A stretch of DNA of 64,000 nucleotides from DATJLY01 sp963729295 (GCA_963729295.1 CAVSNJ010000027.1:282614-346613); one strand, 5' to 3'. Shown: positions 8,400-18,138, counted from the stretch's first letter. Numbers and translations are program-made. The notes: generated by a model not told the origin, from the sequence alone.

Positions 8400-9278
8400 T
8401 CAGTCCTGCCAGTGCGAGAGCGGCTCGCCGGCGACCGGCGCGCGGAACTGCGCCAGGCGCTTCATGCGGATCGAGCCGATATAGGCGGTGCGCAGATCGG
8501 GCCCGGCAAAGGCGACACTTGCCGGGAAATCGAGCACCGCGCCCTTCGGGTCCTCGAACACCTTATGGCACCTGCCGTCGGGCGAGATGACGTAGAGCCC
8601 GTTCTTCCCGACCTCCGTCACCCAGAGATTGCCCTCGGCGTCGAATGCGATACCGTCGGTGCGCGCACCCGGGAAAAGCGTCTCGGGACCGTAGAGCTCC
8701 TTGCGCCCGAGCGTGCCGTCCGCCGCCAGCGGCAGGCGCACGACGCGACCCTTGCCGGTCTCGGCGACATAGAGAAATTTCCGCGCGCGATCGACCCGCA
8801 CCTCGTTGGTGAAGACGAAGCCGTCGGCCGCAATTCTCGCCTTGCCGTTCTCGATCAGCACGACATAGCCGTCGGCGATGCCGCGCTCCATCGCCTCGCG
8901 GCGCGGCTCGGTTCGGGTCGAGATCGTGACCCAGATGCGCTCGCCGTCGCGATAGACGAAATTGACGGCGCCCAGTTTCCTGCCGTCGAGCCGGTCGAGC
9001 GCCACCTCGTGGCGCCCGTCGGGATGGAGGCGATAGAGCGCGCCATCGTCGATGTTGGCGACGAGGATGCTGCCTTGGCGCTCGAGCGCGAGGCCGTTGG
9101 GCGCGCCGCCCATCTTGCCGATGATGCTCTGCCGCCCGTCCGCCTCGATGCGCGTCACGCCGCCGCGATTGTCGGCGCAGAAGAGCGTGCCATCGCGCGT
9201 CGCCAGCACGCATTCCGGCCGCGCGAGATCCGCGCCGCGCCAGGAGATGTCTTCGGGTTTGAGTGTGAAGTCGAACAA
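8400..9278 (-). CDS. SMP-30/gluconolactonase family protein
   Basis: 292 aa if started at the TTG at 9278, chosen because GGAGG lies 7 bases upstream; an upstream TTG at 9305 would add nine residues. The chain is a six-bladed propeller of the SMP-30/LRE family: RPECVLATRDGTLFCAD with the metal-binding Glu, MGGAPNGLALERQG, GFVFTNEVRVDRARKFLYV (Asn) and FPGARTDGIAFDAEGNLWV (Asp). Members hydrolyse sugar lactones using a divalent metal. It lies between the ABC permease and the MTHFR gene, so lactone opening of the imported compound is a reasonable inference. Confidence 0.85.
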   Translation of the reverse strand: MFDFTLKPEDISWRGADLARPECVLATRDGTLFCADNRGGVTRIEADGRQSIIGKMGGAPNGLALERQGSILVANIDDGALYRLHPDGRHEVALDRLDGRKLGAVNFVYRDGERIWVTISTRTEPRREAMERGIADGYVVLIENGKARIAADGFVFTNEVRVDRARKFLYVAETGKGRVVRLPLAADGTLGRKELYGPETLFPGARTDGIAFDAEGNLWVTEVGKNGLYVISPDGRCHKVFEDPKGAVLDFPASVAFAGPDLRTAYIGSIRMKRLAQFRAPVAGEPLSHWQD

Positions 9279-9339
9279 TTTTCTGCCTCCGCTCGCCGCC
9301 GACAATAGCGCGCTCGCGGCGGGACGCGCCAGCGCGCCC

Positions 9340-10092
9340 CTAATCGTGCCAGCGGCTCATGCGGCGTTCGGCGCGGCGGCAGGACTCGTTGAGGAAGACG
9401 GCGATGGCGGCAAGGCAGGCGATGAGCGCGAAGAGCCGCTGCGGCTCGAAGCTCTCGGTGAAGAGCCGCGTATAATGGCCGACGCCCGCTTGCGAGACGT
9501 AAAGCTCGGCCAAGAGCACGCCCAGAAGATCGCCCGTCATGGCGATCCGCATGCCGGTGAAGAAGCTCGGGATCATGTGCGGGATGACGACGTTCGTCAG
9601 GATCTGGCGGCGGTTCGCGCCCATCGAGCGCGCGGCGACGATGAGCGACGGCTTCAACCCCTGCACGCCCGCCACCACGTTGACGACGATCGGGAAGACC
9701 GAGTGCGTGAAGCCGAACGCGATCTTCGATTCCGTGCCGATGCCGAAGGCGAGAATCACGAGCGGCAGGATGGTCGCCTGCGGGATCGCGTAGAGCAGGA
9801 GCACAATCGGGTAGAACGAGCCATAGGCGAAGCGCTGGAGGCCGAGGACGAGCCCCAGCGGCAATCCCACGGCGATCGCGAGGCAGAAGGCGGTGACGAG
9901 CTCGTAGAGCGTCGTCTTGAGCGCGTTCAGAACCTGGTCGTTCCAGATGAAATCGTAGAGCGAGACGACGACCTGCGACGGCGGCGCCATGAACAGCGGA
10001 TCGCCCCAGAGCCGCACGCCCACTTCCCAGAACGCGATGAGGCCGGCGATGACGAGAAGGCGGGCGACGCCGGGCGAGAGGCGCGCGCTCAT
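9340..10092 (-). CDS. ABC transporter permease, NitT/TauT (SsuC) type
   Basis: 250 aa with about six membrane helices. The cytoplasmic EAA-like loop is VAARSMGANRRQILTNVVIP, typical of nitrate/taurine/sulfonate permeases. It is the distal permease of a four-gene importer; its start overlaps the stop of the other permease by ATGA. The two permeases probably form a heterodimer. Confidence 0.9.
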   Translation of the reverse strand: MSARLSPGVARLLVIAGLIAFWEVGVRLWGDPLFMAPPSQVVVSLYDFIWNDQVLNALKTTLYELVTAFCLAIAVGLPLGLVLGLQRFAYGSFYPIVLLLYAIPQATILPLVILAFGIGTESKIAFGFTHSVFPIVVNVVAGVQGLKPSLIVAARSMGANRRQILTNVVIPHMIPSFFTGMRIAMTGDLLGVLLAELYVSQAGVGHYTRLFTESFEPQRLFALIACLAAIAVFLNESCRRAERRMSRWHD

Positions 10093-10850
10093 CCGTGCCC
10101 CCGCCGCACGCGCTTTTCCAGGGCCGAGACGGCGCCGTTCAGCAGGAACGCGATGATGATGGCGAAGAAGATGTAGGCGAACATCTTGGCCGGATCCATG
10201 CTTTCGGCGTAAGTGACGATGCGGTGGCCGAGGCCGGCCAGCGACGCGATCGTCTCCGCCCCGAGGATCGAGAGGAACGCGACGATGAAGCCGATGCGCA
10301 GTCCCGTCAGCACGACCGGGAACGCCGCCGGCAGCATCACCGACCAGAACATCTGGAATTCCGACGCGCCCATCGAGCGCGCCGCGGTGATATAGGTCTT
10401 CTCGACATAGGCGAAGCCGGCGATGGTGTTGAGCACCACGGGGAAGAACGCGATGGTGGCGCCGATCGCGATCTTGGAGCCTGCGCCCAAACCGAAGAAC
10501 AGCACGTAGAGCGGGAAAAGCAGGATCGCCGGGATCGAATACATGCCGGCGAAGAGCGGGTCGAACACGCGGATCGAGAAGCCCGAGCGGCTGACGATAT
10601 ATCCCAACGCGCAGCCGAACGATGCGGCGATGCAGAAGGCGCAGACGAATTCATAAAGCGTCACGTCGAGATCGGGCCAGTAGGAGCCGGTCGAAAGCAG
10701 GTGCCCGAACTCGGCGAATGACGCCGTCATCGACGGCAACAGGATCGGGCTCACGAGGCCGCGCGACGTCACGTAATACCAAAGCCCGAGCACCGCCGCG
10801 AGGAACAGAAGCTGCACCCCGCGATAGAGCCAGGGATTGCCGCCGCTCAT
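10089..10850 (-). CDS. ABC transporter permease, NitT/TauT (SsuC) type
   Basis: 253 aa, about six membrane helices, with the EAA-like loop TAARSMGASEFQMFWSVMLP that docks on the ATPase. It overlaps the ATPase gene upstream and the second permease downstream by 4 bases each. Family members import organic anions such as sulfonates, nitrate, thiamine precursors or aromatic acids. Confidence 0.9.
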   Translation of the reverse strand: MSGGNPWLYRGVQLLFLAAVLGLWYYVTSRGLVSPILLPSMTASFAEFGHLLSTGSYWPDLDVTLYEFVCAFCIAASFGCALGYIVSRSGFSIRVFDPLFAGMYSIPAILLFPLYVLFFGLGAGSKIAIGATIAFFPVVLNTIAGFAYVEKTYITAARSMGASEFQMFWSVMLPAAFPVVLTGLRIGFIVAFLSILGAETIASLAGLGHRIVTYAESMDPAKMFAYIFFAIIIAFLLNGAVSALEKRVRRGHG

Positions 10851-11695
10851 GTCCGCGTCTCGCCCATGGTCTTGCGGATCTCGTCGTGCAGGAGCTCGTA
10901 GAGCCGGTTCCTGAGCCGGCCGAGCTTGTCCGACGTCATGAAGCTGCGGCTCCTGGGATGCCCTTCCTCAACCGCGATCACCTCCTTGATGCGGCCGGGG
11001 CGCGCGCTGAAGACGGCGACGCGGTCGGCCAGGAACACCGCCTCGATCAGGCTGTGCGTCACGAACACAATGGTCTTGTGCGTGCGCGCGAGCAGCTCCG
11101 ACAGATCCTCGCCCAGCACCATCCGCGTCTGCTCGTCGAGCGAGGCGAAGGGCTCGTCCATCAGCAGGATCTCGGTCTTGAGGCCCAAGGCGCGCGCCAG
11201 TTGCGCACGCTGCTTCATGCCGCCCGAAAGCTGCCCCGGGTAATGGTCGGCAAACTCGGCCAGGCCCACGGCGACGAGCGCCTCGTGCGCGCGCTGATCG
11301 CGCTCGGATCGCGCGACGCCCTGGAACGCCATGCCGAGCTTCACGTTGTCGATCACCGTGCGCCACGGAAAGAGCGCGCTCTCCTGGAACACATAGGCGA
11401 CCTTCTTCGGCAAGGGCGCCACCACCTTCTCGCCGTCGATCGTGACCTCGCCCTCGCTCGGGCTCGCGAGTCCGCCGATGATGTTCAGAAGCGTGCTCTT
11501 GCCGCAGCCCGACGGGCCGATGAGGCACAGCAGCTCGCCGTGCGTGACGGTGAGCGAGGCGCGGTCGAGCGCCACCACGCGGCGCGGATCGCGCGCAAGC
11601 CCATAGACCTGCGACACGCCCGAAACGTTGATCGCCGTTTCGCCGTGCGCCGAAGGGGGACGCCGTCCCGATTGCGAGACCTCGCCGAGGCTCAT
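10847..11695 (-). CDS. ABC transporter ATP-binding protein, NitT/TauT type
   Basis: 282 aa from the ATG at 11695, which overlaps the binding-protein stop (ATGA); an upstream ATG at 11707 would add four residues. Walker A is GPSGCGKSTLL, the signature is LSGGMKQRAQLARAL and Walker B is ILLMDEPFASLD, followed by the switch region FVTHSLIEAVFLADRV. It energises the two permeases encoded downstream. Confidence 0.95.
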   Translation of the reverse strand: MSLGEVSQSGRRPPSAHGETAINVSGVSQVYGLARDPRRVVALDRASLTVTHGELLCLIGPSGCGKSTLLNIIGGLASPSEGEVTIDGEKVVAPLPKKVAYVFQESALFPWRTVIDNVKLGMAFQGVARSERDQRAHEALVAVGLAEFADHYPGQLSGGMKQRAQLARALGLKTEILLMDEPFASLDEQTRMVLGEDLSELLARTHKTIVFVTHSLIEAVFLADRVAVFSARPGRIKEVIAVEEGHPRSRSFMTSDKLGRLRNRLYELLHDEIRKTMGETRT

Positions 11696-12867
11696 GGCAT
11701 CTTGCACTCGCCGGCATAGGAATCGCCGTGATCCGCCACAATCAGCTCGCGATAGGAATTCTCGAGCGCGCCCGCTTGGCTCCGCTGGATCTCGGCGAGG
11801 TGCAGATCCTCGATCGGGAAATGATTGGTGTTGAAGCGGAAATGCGCGCGCACGGATTGGAACTTCACATGTTCCAGCGCCGCGCGAAAGGCATCGGCAT
11901 CCTCGATCTTCCCGTTCACCGTGTGGAGCGCCGCGTCGAGCAAGTGGACGCCGTCCCAGGCGAGCGCCGCGAAGATCGACGGCGTGCGGTGATAGGCGTT
12001 TTCGAACGCGGCGACGAAGGCGCGATTCGCCGGATTGTCCATGTCGGTGGTCCAGAGCGTCGAATCCTTGACGCCGAGCGCGGCCTCGCCCATCCCCGGC
12101 AATGTCAGCTCGTCGACCGAGAAGGCCAAGCCATAAAGCGGAATTTTGTCCTTCAAGCCGCTCTCCGCATATTCCTTGACGAAGCTGATCGAGGGCGCGC
12201 CCGAGGTATAGAAGAAAAACGTCGCATCGGGCGCGGCCGCACGGATCTCGGCAAGCTCGGCGGCGAAGTCGAACTGGTCCAAGGGTGTATAGGTCTCGGT
12301 CTTGACGCTGCCTTTATAGAAGCGCTTGAAGCCGGTCAGGATGTCGCGCCCAGCGGCGTAGTTGGGCGCGATCAGCGACATCGATTTGACGCCCTTCTTT
12401 TGCAGGTAGATCGCCATGCCCTCGGCGATCGTGTCGGACTGGTAGGATTCGGTGAACCAGTACGGGCTGCATTCCTTGCCGGCGAGCTGCGAGGGCCCGG
12501 CATTGAGGCTCAGCATGAACACCTTGCGCGGCAGCACGGTGCGCGCCTCGGCGAGCGCGATGTTCGACAAGACGATGCCGGTGATGAGCTGGACCTTGTC
12601 CTCGTCGAGCATCTTGCGCACCTTCTCGACGCCGACATCGGGCTTCAGCTCGTCGTCCGCGATGGTGAGATTGACGGCGCGGCCGCCGAGCTTGTTGTCG
12701 AGCTGGGCGAGGCCGAGCTTGAAGCTGTCGAGCATGTCGATGCCGCCGCCCGACGCGGCCGACGACAGACTGCCGACGAAGCCGATCCGGAGCGGGTCCT
12801 CGGCGCGCGCACCAGGGCTGAGCGCCGGCAACGCCAGCACGGCCATCGCAAGTGCGATCCTCGACAT
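11692..12867 (-). CDS. ABC transporter substrate-binding protein, type I (LivJ/Peripla_BP_6-like)
   Basis: 391 aa. The start ATG at 12867 has GGAGGG 6 bases upstream and a clear signal peptide (LAMAVLALPALSPGARA). The mature chain is a type I periplasmic binding protein: LRIGFVGSLSSAASGGG, DMLDSFKLGLAQLDNKLGG, KVQLITGIVLSNIALAEA, SMSLIAPNYAAGRDILTGFK. Such proteins normally serve branched-chain amino acid or urea importers with LivHM permeases. Here it opens an operon whose permeases are of the NitT/TauT class, which usually work with type II binding proteins. The ligand is unknown. Confidence 0.88.
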   Translation of the reverse strand: MSRIALAMAVLALPALSPGARAEDPLRIGFVGSLSSAASGGGIDMLDSFKLGLAQLDNKLGGRAVNLTIADDELKPDVGVEKVRKMLDEDKVQLITGIVLSNIALAEARTVLPRKVFMLSLNAGPSQLAGKECSPYWFTESYQSDTIAEGMAIYLQKKGVKSMSLIAPNYAAGRDILTGFKRFYKGSVKTETYTPLDQFDFAAELAEIRAAAPDATFFFYTSGAPSISFVKEYAESGLKDKIPLYGLAFSVDELTLPGMGEAALGVKDSTLWTTDMDNPANRAFVAAFENAYHRTPSIFAALAWDGVHLLDAALHTVNGKIEDADAFRAALEHVKFQSVRAHFRFNTNHFPIEDLHLAEIQRSQAGALENSYRELIVADHGDSYAGECKMP

Positions 12868-12914
12868 AAGCCCTCCCTGATCCACGCGGCCTTGCGGCCT
12901 TGTCGTGGCTCGGC

Positions 12915-13361
12915 CTATTCCGCGGCGGCTGCGGTCTTCGGCTTTTCTTCTTCCTCCGCCGGCACCACGTCCTTCACCGCGCCGGCCCAGCCGTTGGCGG
13001 AGAGGTCGAAGATCTGGCCGAGCGGATCGCGGTACTTGATCTCGTAGAAGCTGTTCGGGCCCTCGGCCTCGTTGCCCATGACGTATTTGGCGCCGGCCGC
13101 CTCGACCTTGCGGCGCGCTTCCTTGATGTCGTCGACCCACATGCCGAAATGGTCGATGCCGTAGAAGAGCTCGTCCTTCTCCCAGCCGAGCGGCTTGCCG
13201 TCGAGCGCCAGCAGCGCGACGTTGATGGTCCCGTCCGTCATGTAAACGACGCGGTCGTTGGCGGTCCGCGCGATGGTCTTCATGTCGAACGCTTCTTCGA
13301 AGAATTTCTGGGCCTTGACGGCATCCGAGACGGAAATCGCAATATGACGCAGCTTTGCCAT
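12915..13361 (-). CDS. VOC (glyoxalase/dioxygenase superfamily) protein
   Basis: 148 aa. Two beta-alpha-beta-beta-beta units are visible: RHIAISVSDAVKAQKFFEEA with the first metal His, and YGIDHFGMWVDDIKEARRK with the second, then YRDPLGQIFDLSANGW. The last 17 residues are Glu/Ala-rich and look disordered. The gene lies 47 bases upstream of the binding-protein gene and probably shares its transcript. It could be a lyase, dioxygenase or isomerase; the reaction is not predictable. Confidence 0.85.
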   Translation of the reverse strand: MAKLRHIAISVSDAVKAQKFFEEAFDMKTIARTANDRVVYMTDGTINVALLALDGKPLGWEKDELFYGIDHFGMWVDDIKEARRKVEAAGAKYVMGNEAEGPNSFYEIKYRDPLGQIFDLSANGWAGAVKDVVPAEEEEKPKTAAAAE

Positions 13362-13431
13362 GGGGGCTCCTTCCTGCCGGCCCCGGCACGTTCCATTAGC
13401 GCGCGAAGCCTGTCAATGGCGGTTTTGCGCC

Positions 13432-14421
13432 TTAACGAAGGCGCGGCGGCATGCGGACGCGCTCCGGCAGGCGGTGCGCCCAGCTCCGCTTCTCCGCCCG
13501 GGCCAAGACCTCGATGCCGAGCGCCAGGTCGGAAAGCCCCATCCCCATCGCCTTGAAGAGGGTGAGGTCGCAGTCTTTGGGCCGCCCCGCGCCCGCCTTG
13601 ACCAGCGCCGAAACCGGCGTCACCGCGCGCCAGGCGGCCTCGTCCGCCCCGAACCTGTCACGGAATTCAGACGACAGCTCCCGTACGCCCGCGAGCGTGT
13701 CGACGGCGATGACGCCGCAGCGGGGAAATATGTCCTGCGCGAACTCGGCCCGGGCCGGCACGATCGCGCCCATCGCGTTGATGTGGCTGCCGCGCGCCGC
13801 CATGGCGGCGGTGAAGAACGGCTCCTGCGCGTTGGTGATGAGCGTCACGATCGGCGCGTCCTTGACCGCCGCCTCGAGGCTCGGGCTCGCGACGCAGTCG
13901 AGGCCGAGCTCGCTCCGCACCGACGCCGCAAACGCTTCGCGGGCTTCCGCCCGCCGCGAATAGACGCGCACGCGCTTCAGCTTGCGCACGGCGGCGCAGG
14001 CCGCGACCTGCGGCAGCGCCTGCTTGCCCGAGCCGATCACGGCCAGCTCCTCGGCATCGGCGGGCGCCAGGATCTTGGTGCCGAGCCCGGTCATCGCCGC
14101 CGTCCGCGTCTGGCCGAGCGCGGTCGCCTCGATCACCGCGCGGAGCGCCCCGTCCTCGAGCGAGAACAGCACCAGCACGGTCTGCGACTTGCCGCCGACA
14201 TTGACCCAGGTCTTGGTGCCGCAGATGCCGGCGCCGGCGACCGCGCCGCCGATCGCGTGCAGCGCGTCGTTGGATCCCACCATGAGATGCGCCTTCGGCA
14301 TGTTGGCGGCCTGGCCCTCGGCCTCGAGGCGCAGGATGCGCTCGAGCGCGCCCACCGCCTCCGCGAGCGGCATGTGCGAGACGACATCGGCCTCGGTGAT
14401 CCAGAGCGGCGCGTTGGCCAT
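13432..14421 (-). CDS. Ornithine cyclodeaminase/mu-crystallin family protein
   Basis: 329 aa. The N-terminal half carries KTWVNVGGKSQTVLVLFS and the Arg-containing LGQTRTAAMTGLGTKIL. The NAD-binding Rossmann part shows ELAVIGSGKQALPQVAACAA and later IVTLITNAQEPFF and NAMGAIVPARAE. Members reductively deaminate ornithine, act as ketimine reductases, or make N-substituted amino acids with NAD(P)H. It heads the minus-strand block that includes the VOC protein and ABC importer, 70 bases before VOC. The context favours catabolism of an imported amino-compound over ornithine itself. Confidence 0.88.
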   Translation of the reverse strand: MANAPLWITEADVVSHMPLAEAVGALERILRLEAEGQAANMPKAHLMVGSNDALHAIGGAVAGAGICGTKTWVNVGGKSQTVLVLFSLEDGALRAVIEATALGQTRTAAMTGLGTKILAPADAEELAVIGSGKQALPQVAACAAVRKLKRVRVYSRRAEAREAFAASVRSELGLDCVASPSLEAAVKDAPIVTLITNAQEPFFTAAMAARGSHINAMGAIVPARAEFAQDIFPRCGVIAVDTLAGVRELSSEFRDRFGADEAAWRAVTPVSALVKAGAGRPKDCDLTLFKAMGMGLSDLALGIEVLARAEKRSWAHRLPERVRMPPRLR

Positions 14422-14449
14422 GCGGTGCTCCCTCGGCTAGGCTCTCGCG

Positions 14450-14695
14450 ATGCTATACATCATCTACCAAGAGGACCGCGAGGGCGCCGAGGCGATCCGC
14501 GCATCCCAGCGCGAGCGGCATCTGGCCTATCTCGAACGGCACAAGGACATTCTCGTCCTGGGCGGCGCGCTCACGGCCGACGACGGCGGCAAGCGCCTCG
14601 GCTCGTGCCTCATCCTCAACGTGGCGAGCCGCGCGGCGGCCGAGGACTTCTCGCGCGACGAGCCGTTCCGCAAGGCCGGGCTCTTCAGCGCGTGA
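14450..14695 (+). CDS. YciI-like domain protein, C-terminus lost by frameshift
   Basis: 81 aa as read. The YciI/ferredoxin-like fold is seen in MLYIIYQEDREGAEAI, RERHLAYLERHKDIL with the conserved His, and FSRDEPFRKAGLFSA. The stop comes right where family members continue. One extra base near 14692 would join the frame ending at 14763, which reads VKITRMRRGQWNPAAAPK, a plausible YciI C-terminus. A single-base deletion is therefore likely, as real mutation or sequence error. It is divergent from the ornithine cyclodeaminase-like gene, 28 bases apart. Confidence 0.75.
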   Translation: MLYIIYQEDREGAEAIRASQRERHLAYLERHKDILVLGGALTADDGGKRLGSCLILNVASRAAAEDFSRDEPFRKAGLFSA

Positions 14696-14759
14696 AGATC
14701 ACCCGCATGCGCCGCGGCCAGTGGAATCCCGCCGCCGCGCCGAAATCGGCGGAGGGAAA

Positions 14760-15741
14760 CTAGCCGAGCCCGAACAGCCTGACCGCCGTGTCGCCCAGGA
14801 TCATGCGGCGCTCGGCGGCGGTGAGCGGCGTGGTGTCCACGATCTTCACCGGGCTGTCGTCGCCGATCGGGAACGGGTGGTCGGAACCGAGCATGACCTT
14901 TTGCGCCCCGGCGCAATCGCACAGAAACCGCAACGCGCGCGGGTCGAACAGCACCGTGTCGAAATAAAGCCGCCGGAACCCGTCGAGCGCGTCGGCATAT
15001 TCGCCGGGATGGATCGCGTTGTTGCGCTGGAGCCGCCCGAGCAGATAGGGCAAGCCGCCGCCGCCATGCGAGATGACGAGGTTCATGCCGGAATGGCGCT
15101 GCAAATGCCCGGCATAGATGAGCCGGCCCATCGCCACGATCGTGTCGGCCGCGCGCCCGACGGCGTTGACGAGGTCGAAGCCGTTGAGGCGCTCGTCGCC
15201 GCACACATACATCGGGTGCAGGAACACCGTCGCCTTCTTGGCCGACGCCGCCTCCCAGAACGGTTCGAGATCGGGATCGTCGAGCGCGCCGTGCGATGCC
15301 ATGCGGCTGCGTCCCGATCATCACGCCGGGAAAGCCCTGCGCCAGCGCCTCCTCCAGCACGCGCGCCGCGAGCCGCCCGCTTTGCAGCGGCACGGTCGCG
15401 AGCGGCTTCACCGCCGGCAGGTCCTTGCCCGCGGCCAGCATGGTCTCGTTCATGAAGCGCGCCCAGTCGGCGCCTTCCTCGGGCGGCAGCTCATAGCCGT
15501 AAACATCGTTCCAGCCGCCCGCCACCTGGCAATCGATCCCCTGCGCCGCGAGCCAGGTCTTGCGTTGCGCCATGTCGGAGAGGCGCGGCGCGACCGGCCG
15601 CGTCAGCGCGCCGCCGGCGAAGCCGAGCCGCGTCGCCGGCCCGTCCGTGACGACCTTGACGGACGGGAAGAGCCGCCGCTCCGCGCGCAAGGCCTCGAGC
15701 ATCTGCGCCGGCACGACATGGGCGTGCGTATCGACGATCAT
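14760..15741 (-). pseudogene. Amidohydrolase 2 (ACMSD-like) family, frameshifted
   Basis: The first part, from the ATG at 15741, reads MIVDTHAHVVPAQMLEAL with the metal-binding HxH and continues to GVMIGTQPHG. The frame then breaks near 15300, and the C-terminal half continues in another frame from SHGALDDPDLEPFWEAA through TVFLHPMY, LVISHGGGGLPYLLGRL and KVMLGSDHPFPIGDD to 14760. Together the two parts make a full-length amidohydrolase (about 325 aa) related to aminocarboxymuconate-semialdehyde and 5-carboxyvanillate decarboxylases. The start overlaps the stop of the molybdenum-hydroxylase large subunit (ATGA), so it belongs to that operon. Whether the shift is real or a sequence error cannot be told here. 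Confidence 0.8.
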
Positions 15742-18138
15742 CGCGTCTCTCCTTCGTCATGCGCCGCCAGGATTTCGCCAAGCGCCGAGGGCGTCATCGG
15801 CAATTCGGCGACATGAAGGCCCAACGGCGCGAGCGCGTCGTTGACCGCGCTCGCCACCGCGGCCGGCGCGCCCAGATATCCCGCCTCGCCCGATCCCTTC
15901 TGGCCGAACACCGTGTGCGGCGATGGCGTGCAGTGATCGACGATCTCGATGTCCGGCACCTCGTGCGCCGACGGCAGCAGATAATCCATGAACGAGCCGC
16001 TCACGAGCTGCCCGTCCGCGTCATAGGCGAAACGCTCGTAGAGCGCGGCGCCGATGCCGTGCGCGATCCCGCCATAGGTCATGCCATGCACGATGTCGGG
16101 ATTGATCATCACGCCGCAATCGTGCCCGCACACATACTTGCCGAGCCGCGTCTGACCGGTGACGGGATCGACCTCCGCATAGACGACATGCGCCTCGAAG
16201 GCATAGCAGGGATACATCTGCACGCGCCCGTCGGGCCCCGGCAATGTGCCGCCCGTCGGCACTTCGGCGACCGCCAGCGCCTGCAAGCCCGGCTCCATGC
16301 CCGCCGGCAGGAGATGGAACTTGCGGTGCGCGATATCGACCATCTCGTCCCAGGAAATTCGCTGCGCGGGATCGGATGCGAGCGAAACATCGCCGCCGCG
16401 ATAGAGCAAATCGTCCGCCGCCGCGCCGAGCGCCTTGGCCGCGATCGCCAGAAGCTGGTCCTTCACCTTCCGCGCCGCATTGGCGCCGGCTGCGCCGAGC
16501 ATGATCGCCATCCGGCTCCCGACCGGGCTGTTGCTCGGCAGCGCCCACAGCGAATCCGCGCGCACGGCGCGCACGGTCTCGGGATCGCGTTCGAGAATTT
16601 CGCCGACCACGGTCGAAAGCAGCGTCTCGTGCCCCTGCCCCGCGCTCGTCGTGCCCATCGCCGCGACGATCGCACCGCCCGCATCGATCCTGACGAGGCA
16701 GCCTTCCATCCAGGTCGTGGTCTCGTTCTTGGGATTGAGCAATGGCTCGAACGAGGAGTTGCCGCCGGACGGTTCGAGGCAGCAGGACACGCCGATCCCC
16801 GCGAGCTTTCCGCCCGCCCGCGCTTCATCGCGCTTCTTGACGAGCGCCGGGTAGTCGGCCGCCGCCAGCGCCTTCTCCAGCACGGCGTGATAATCACCGC
16901 TGTCGTAGGTGCTGCCGCTCGGAATCGTGTAGGGAAACTCGTCGTGGCGGATCATGTTGCGCCGGCGCAACTCGATCCGGTCCATGCCGAGCTGCCGCGC
17001 GATCAGGTCCATCCCCGTCTCGAGCGCGAAATTGGTCGGCGCCTGACCGAAGCCGCGCACCGCCTCTTCCGGCGTCTTATTGGTGGTGACGGAGATGGGC
17101 TCGTATTCGACGCATCCGATGCGATAGGGGCCGACGATCGCGCCGATGGGCTTGCCCAACTGGAACGGCGCGCGGCCGGCATAGGCGCCGACATCGTCGA
17201 GCGCGCGCATCCTCATCGCGCGCACCGTGCCGTCATCGTCGAACGCCAGCGACACGTCGAAGATGCGGTCGGGCCCGTGCGCGTCGCCGCCGCGCAGGTT
17301 TTCGAGCCGGTCCTCGATGAGGCGCACCGGCACTCCGAGCCGCCGCGCGAGATACGACGCAAGTACGGCGTGCTTCAAGCCGCGCTTGCCGCCATAGGAG
17401 CCGCCCACGTCGATGTCGTAATGGACGCGCACGGCGTTGCCGGGGAGACGCAGCACGCGTGCGATCTGGTCGGCATATTTCGGCATCTGCACCGAGGCCC
17501 AGATCTCGACCATCCGCGCCGCCGAATCCCAGCGCGCGACGATCCCGAACGTCTCGATCGGCACGGTCGCGCTGCGGTTCCAGCGCGCGCGATAGGAGAT
17601 GCGATGCTTGGCCGCCGCGAAATTCTCCTCGACCGGCCCCCACACGAATTTCCGGCGATAGAGCAGGTTCGAGCCGTGCGCCGGATGGACGAGCGGCGCG
17701 CCCGGCAGGATGGCCGCCTCGGGATCGACCGCGGGTTGAAGCGCCTCGTACGCGATGTCGACGAGCTCCGCCGCGTCCTCGGCCTCTGCGCGCGTCTCCG
17801 CCACGATCGCCGCGACCCATTCGCCGGCATAGCGCGCCTGGCCGACGGCGAGCGGCCAGCGCAGCACCTTCGGCAGATCGAGCCCGCTCATCATAGGCTC
17901 GGTCGCGGACGCGATCTCCTCGCCCGTCACGACCGCGCGTACGCCCTTCGATCTGCAGCGCCGCATCCCGGTCGATTGCGACGATGCGCGCTGCGGGATG
18001 CGGGCTTGCGGCCAAGGCCACATGCAGCATCCCCGGCAGCGCGACATCGGCGACATAGCGGCCCGATCCGGCAAGGAAGCGGCGATGCTCCTTCGCCCGC
18101 CGACGCTTGGCGATATAGCGGAACGGCGCGTCTGTCAC
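15738..18138 (-). pseudogene. Molybdopterin-binding large subunit of a xanthine dehydrogenase/CO dehydrogenase-type hydroxylase, frameshifted
   Basis: About 800 aa in total. The N-terminal 64 residues (GTG start at 18138, FRYIAKRRRAKEHRRFLAG, GRYVADVALPGMLHVAL) are in one frame; from VRAVVTGEEIASATEPMMSG on, the rest is one base out. An extra G in the run at 17944-17946 explains it. The body has the family marks DVGGSYGGKRGLKHAVLA, AVRGFGQAPTNFALETG, GTTSAGQGHETLLSTVVGE and the catalytic Glu in GQKGSGEAGYLG. It should bind molybdenum cytosine dinucleotide and hydroxylate a heterocycle or aldehyde. GTGA overlaps the 2Fe-2S gene upstream. Confidence 0.85.
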
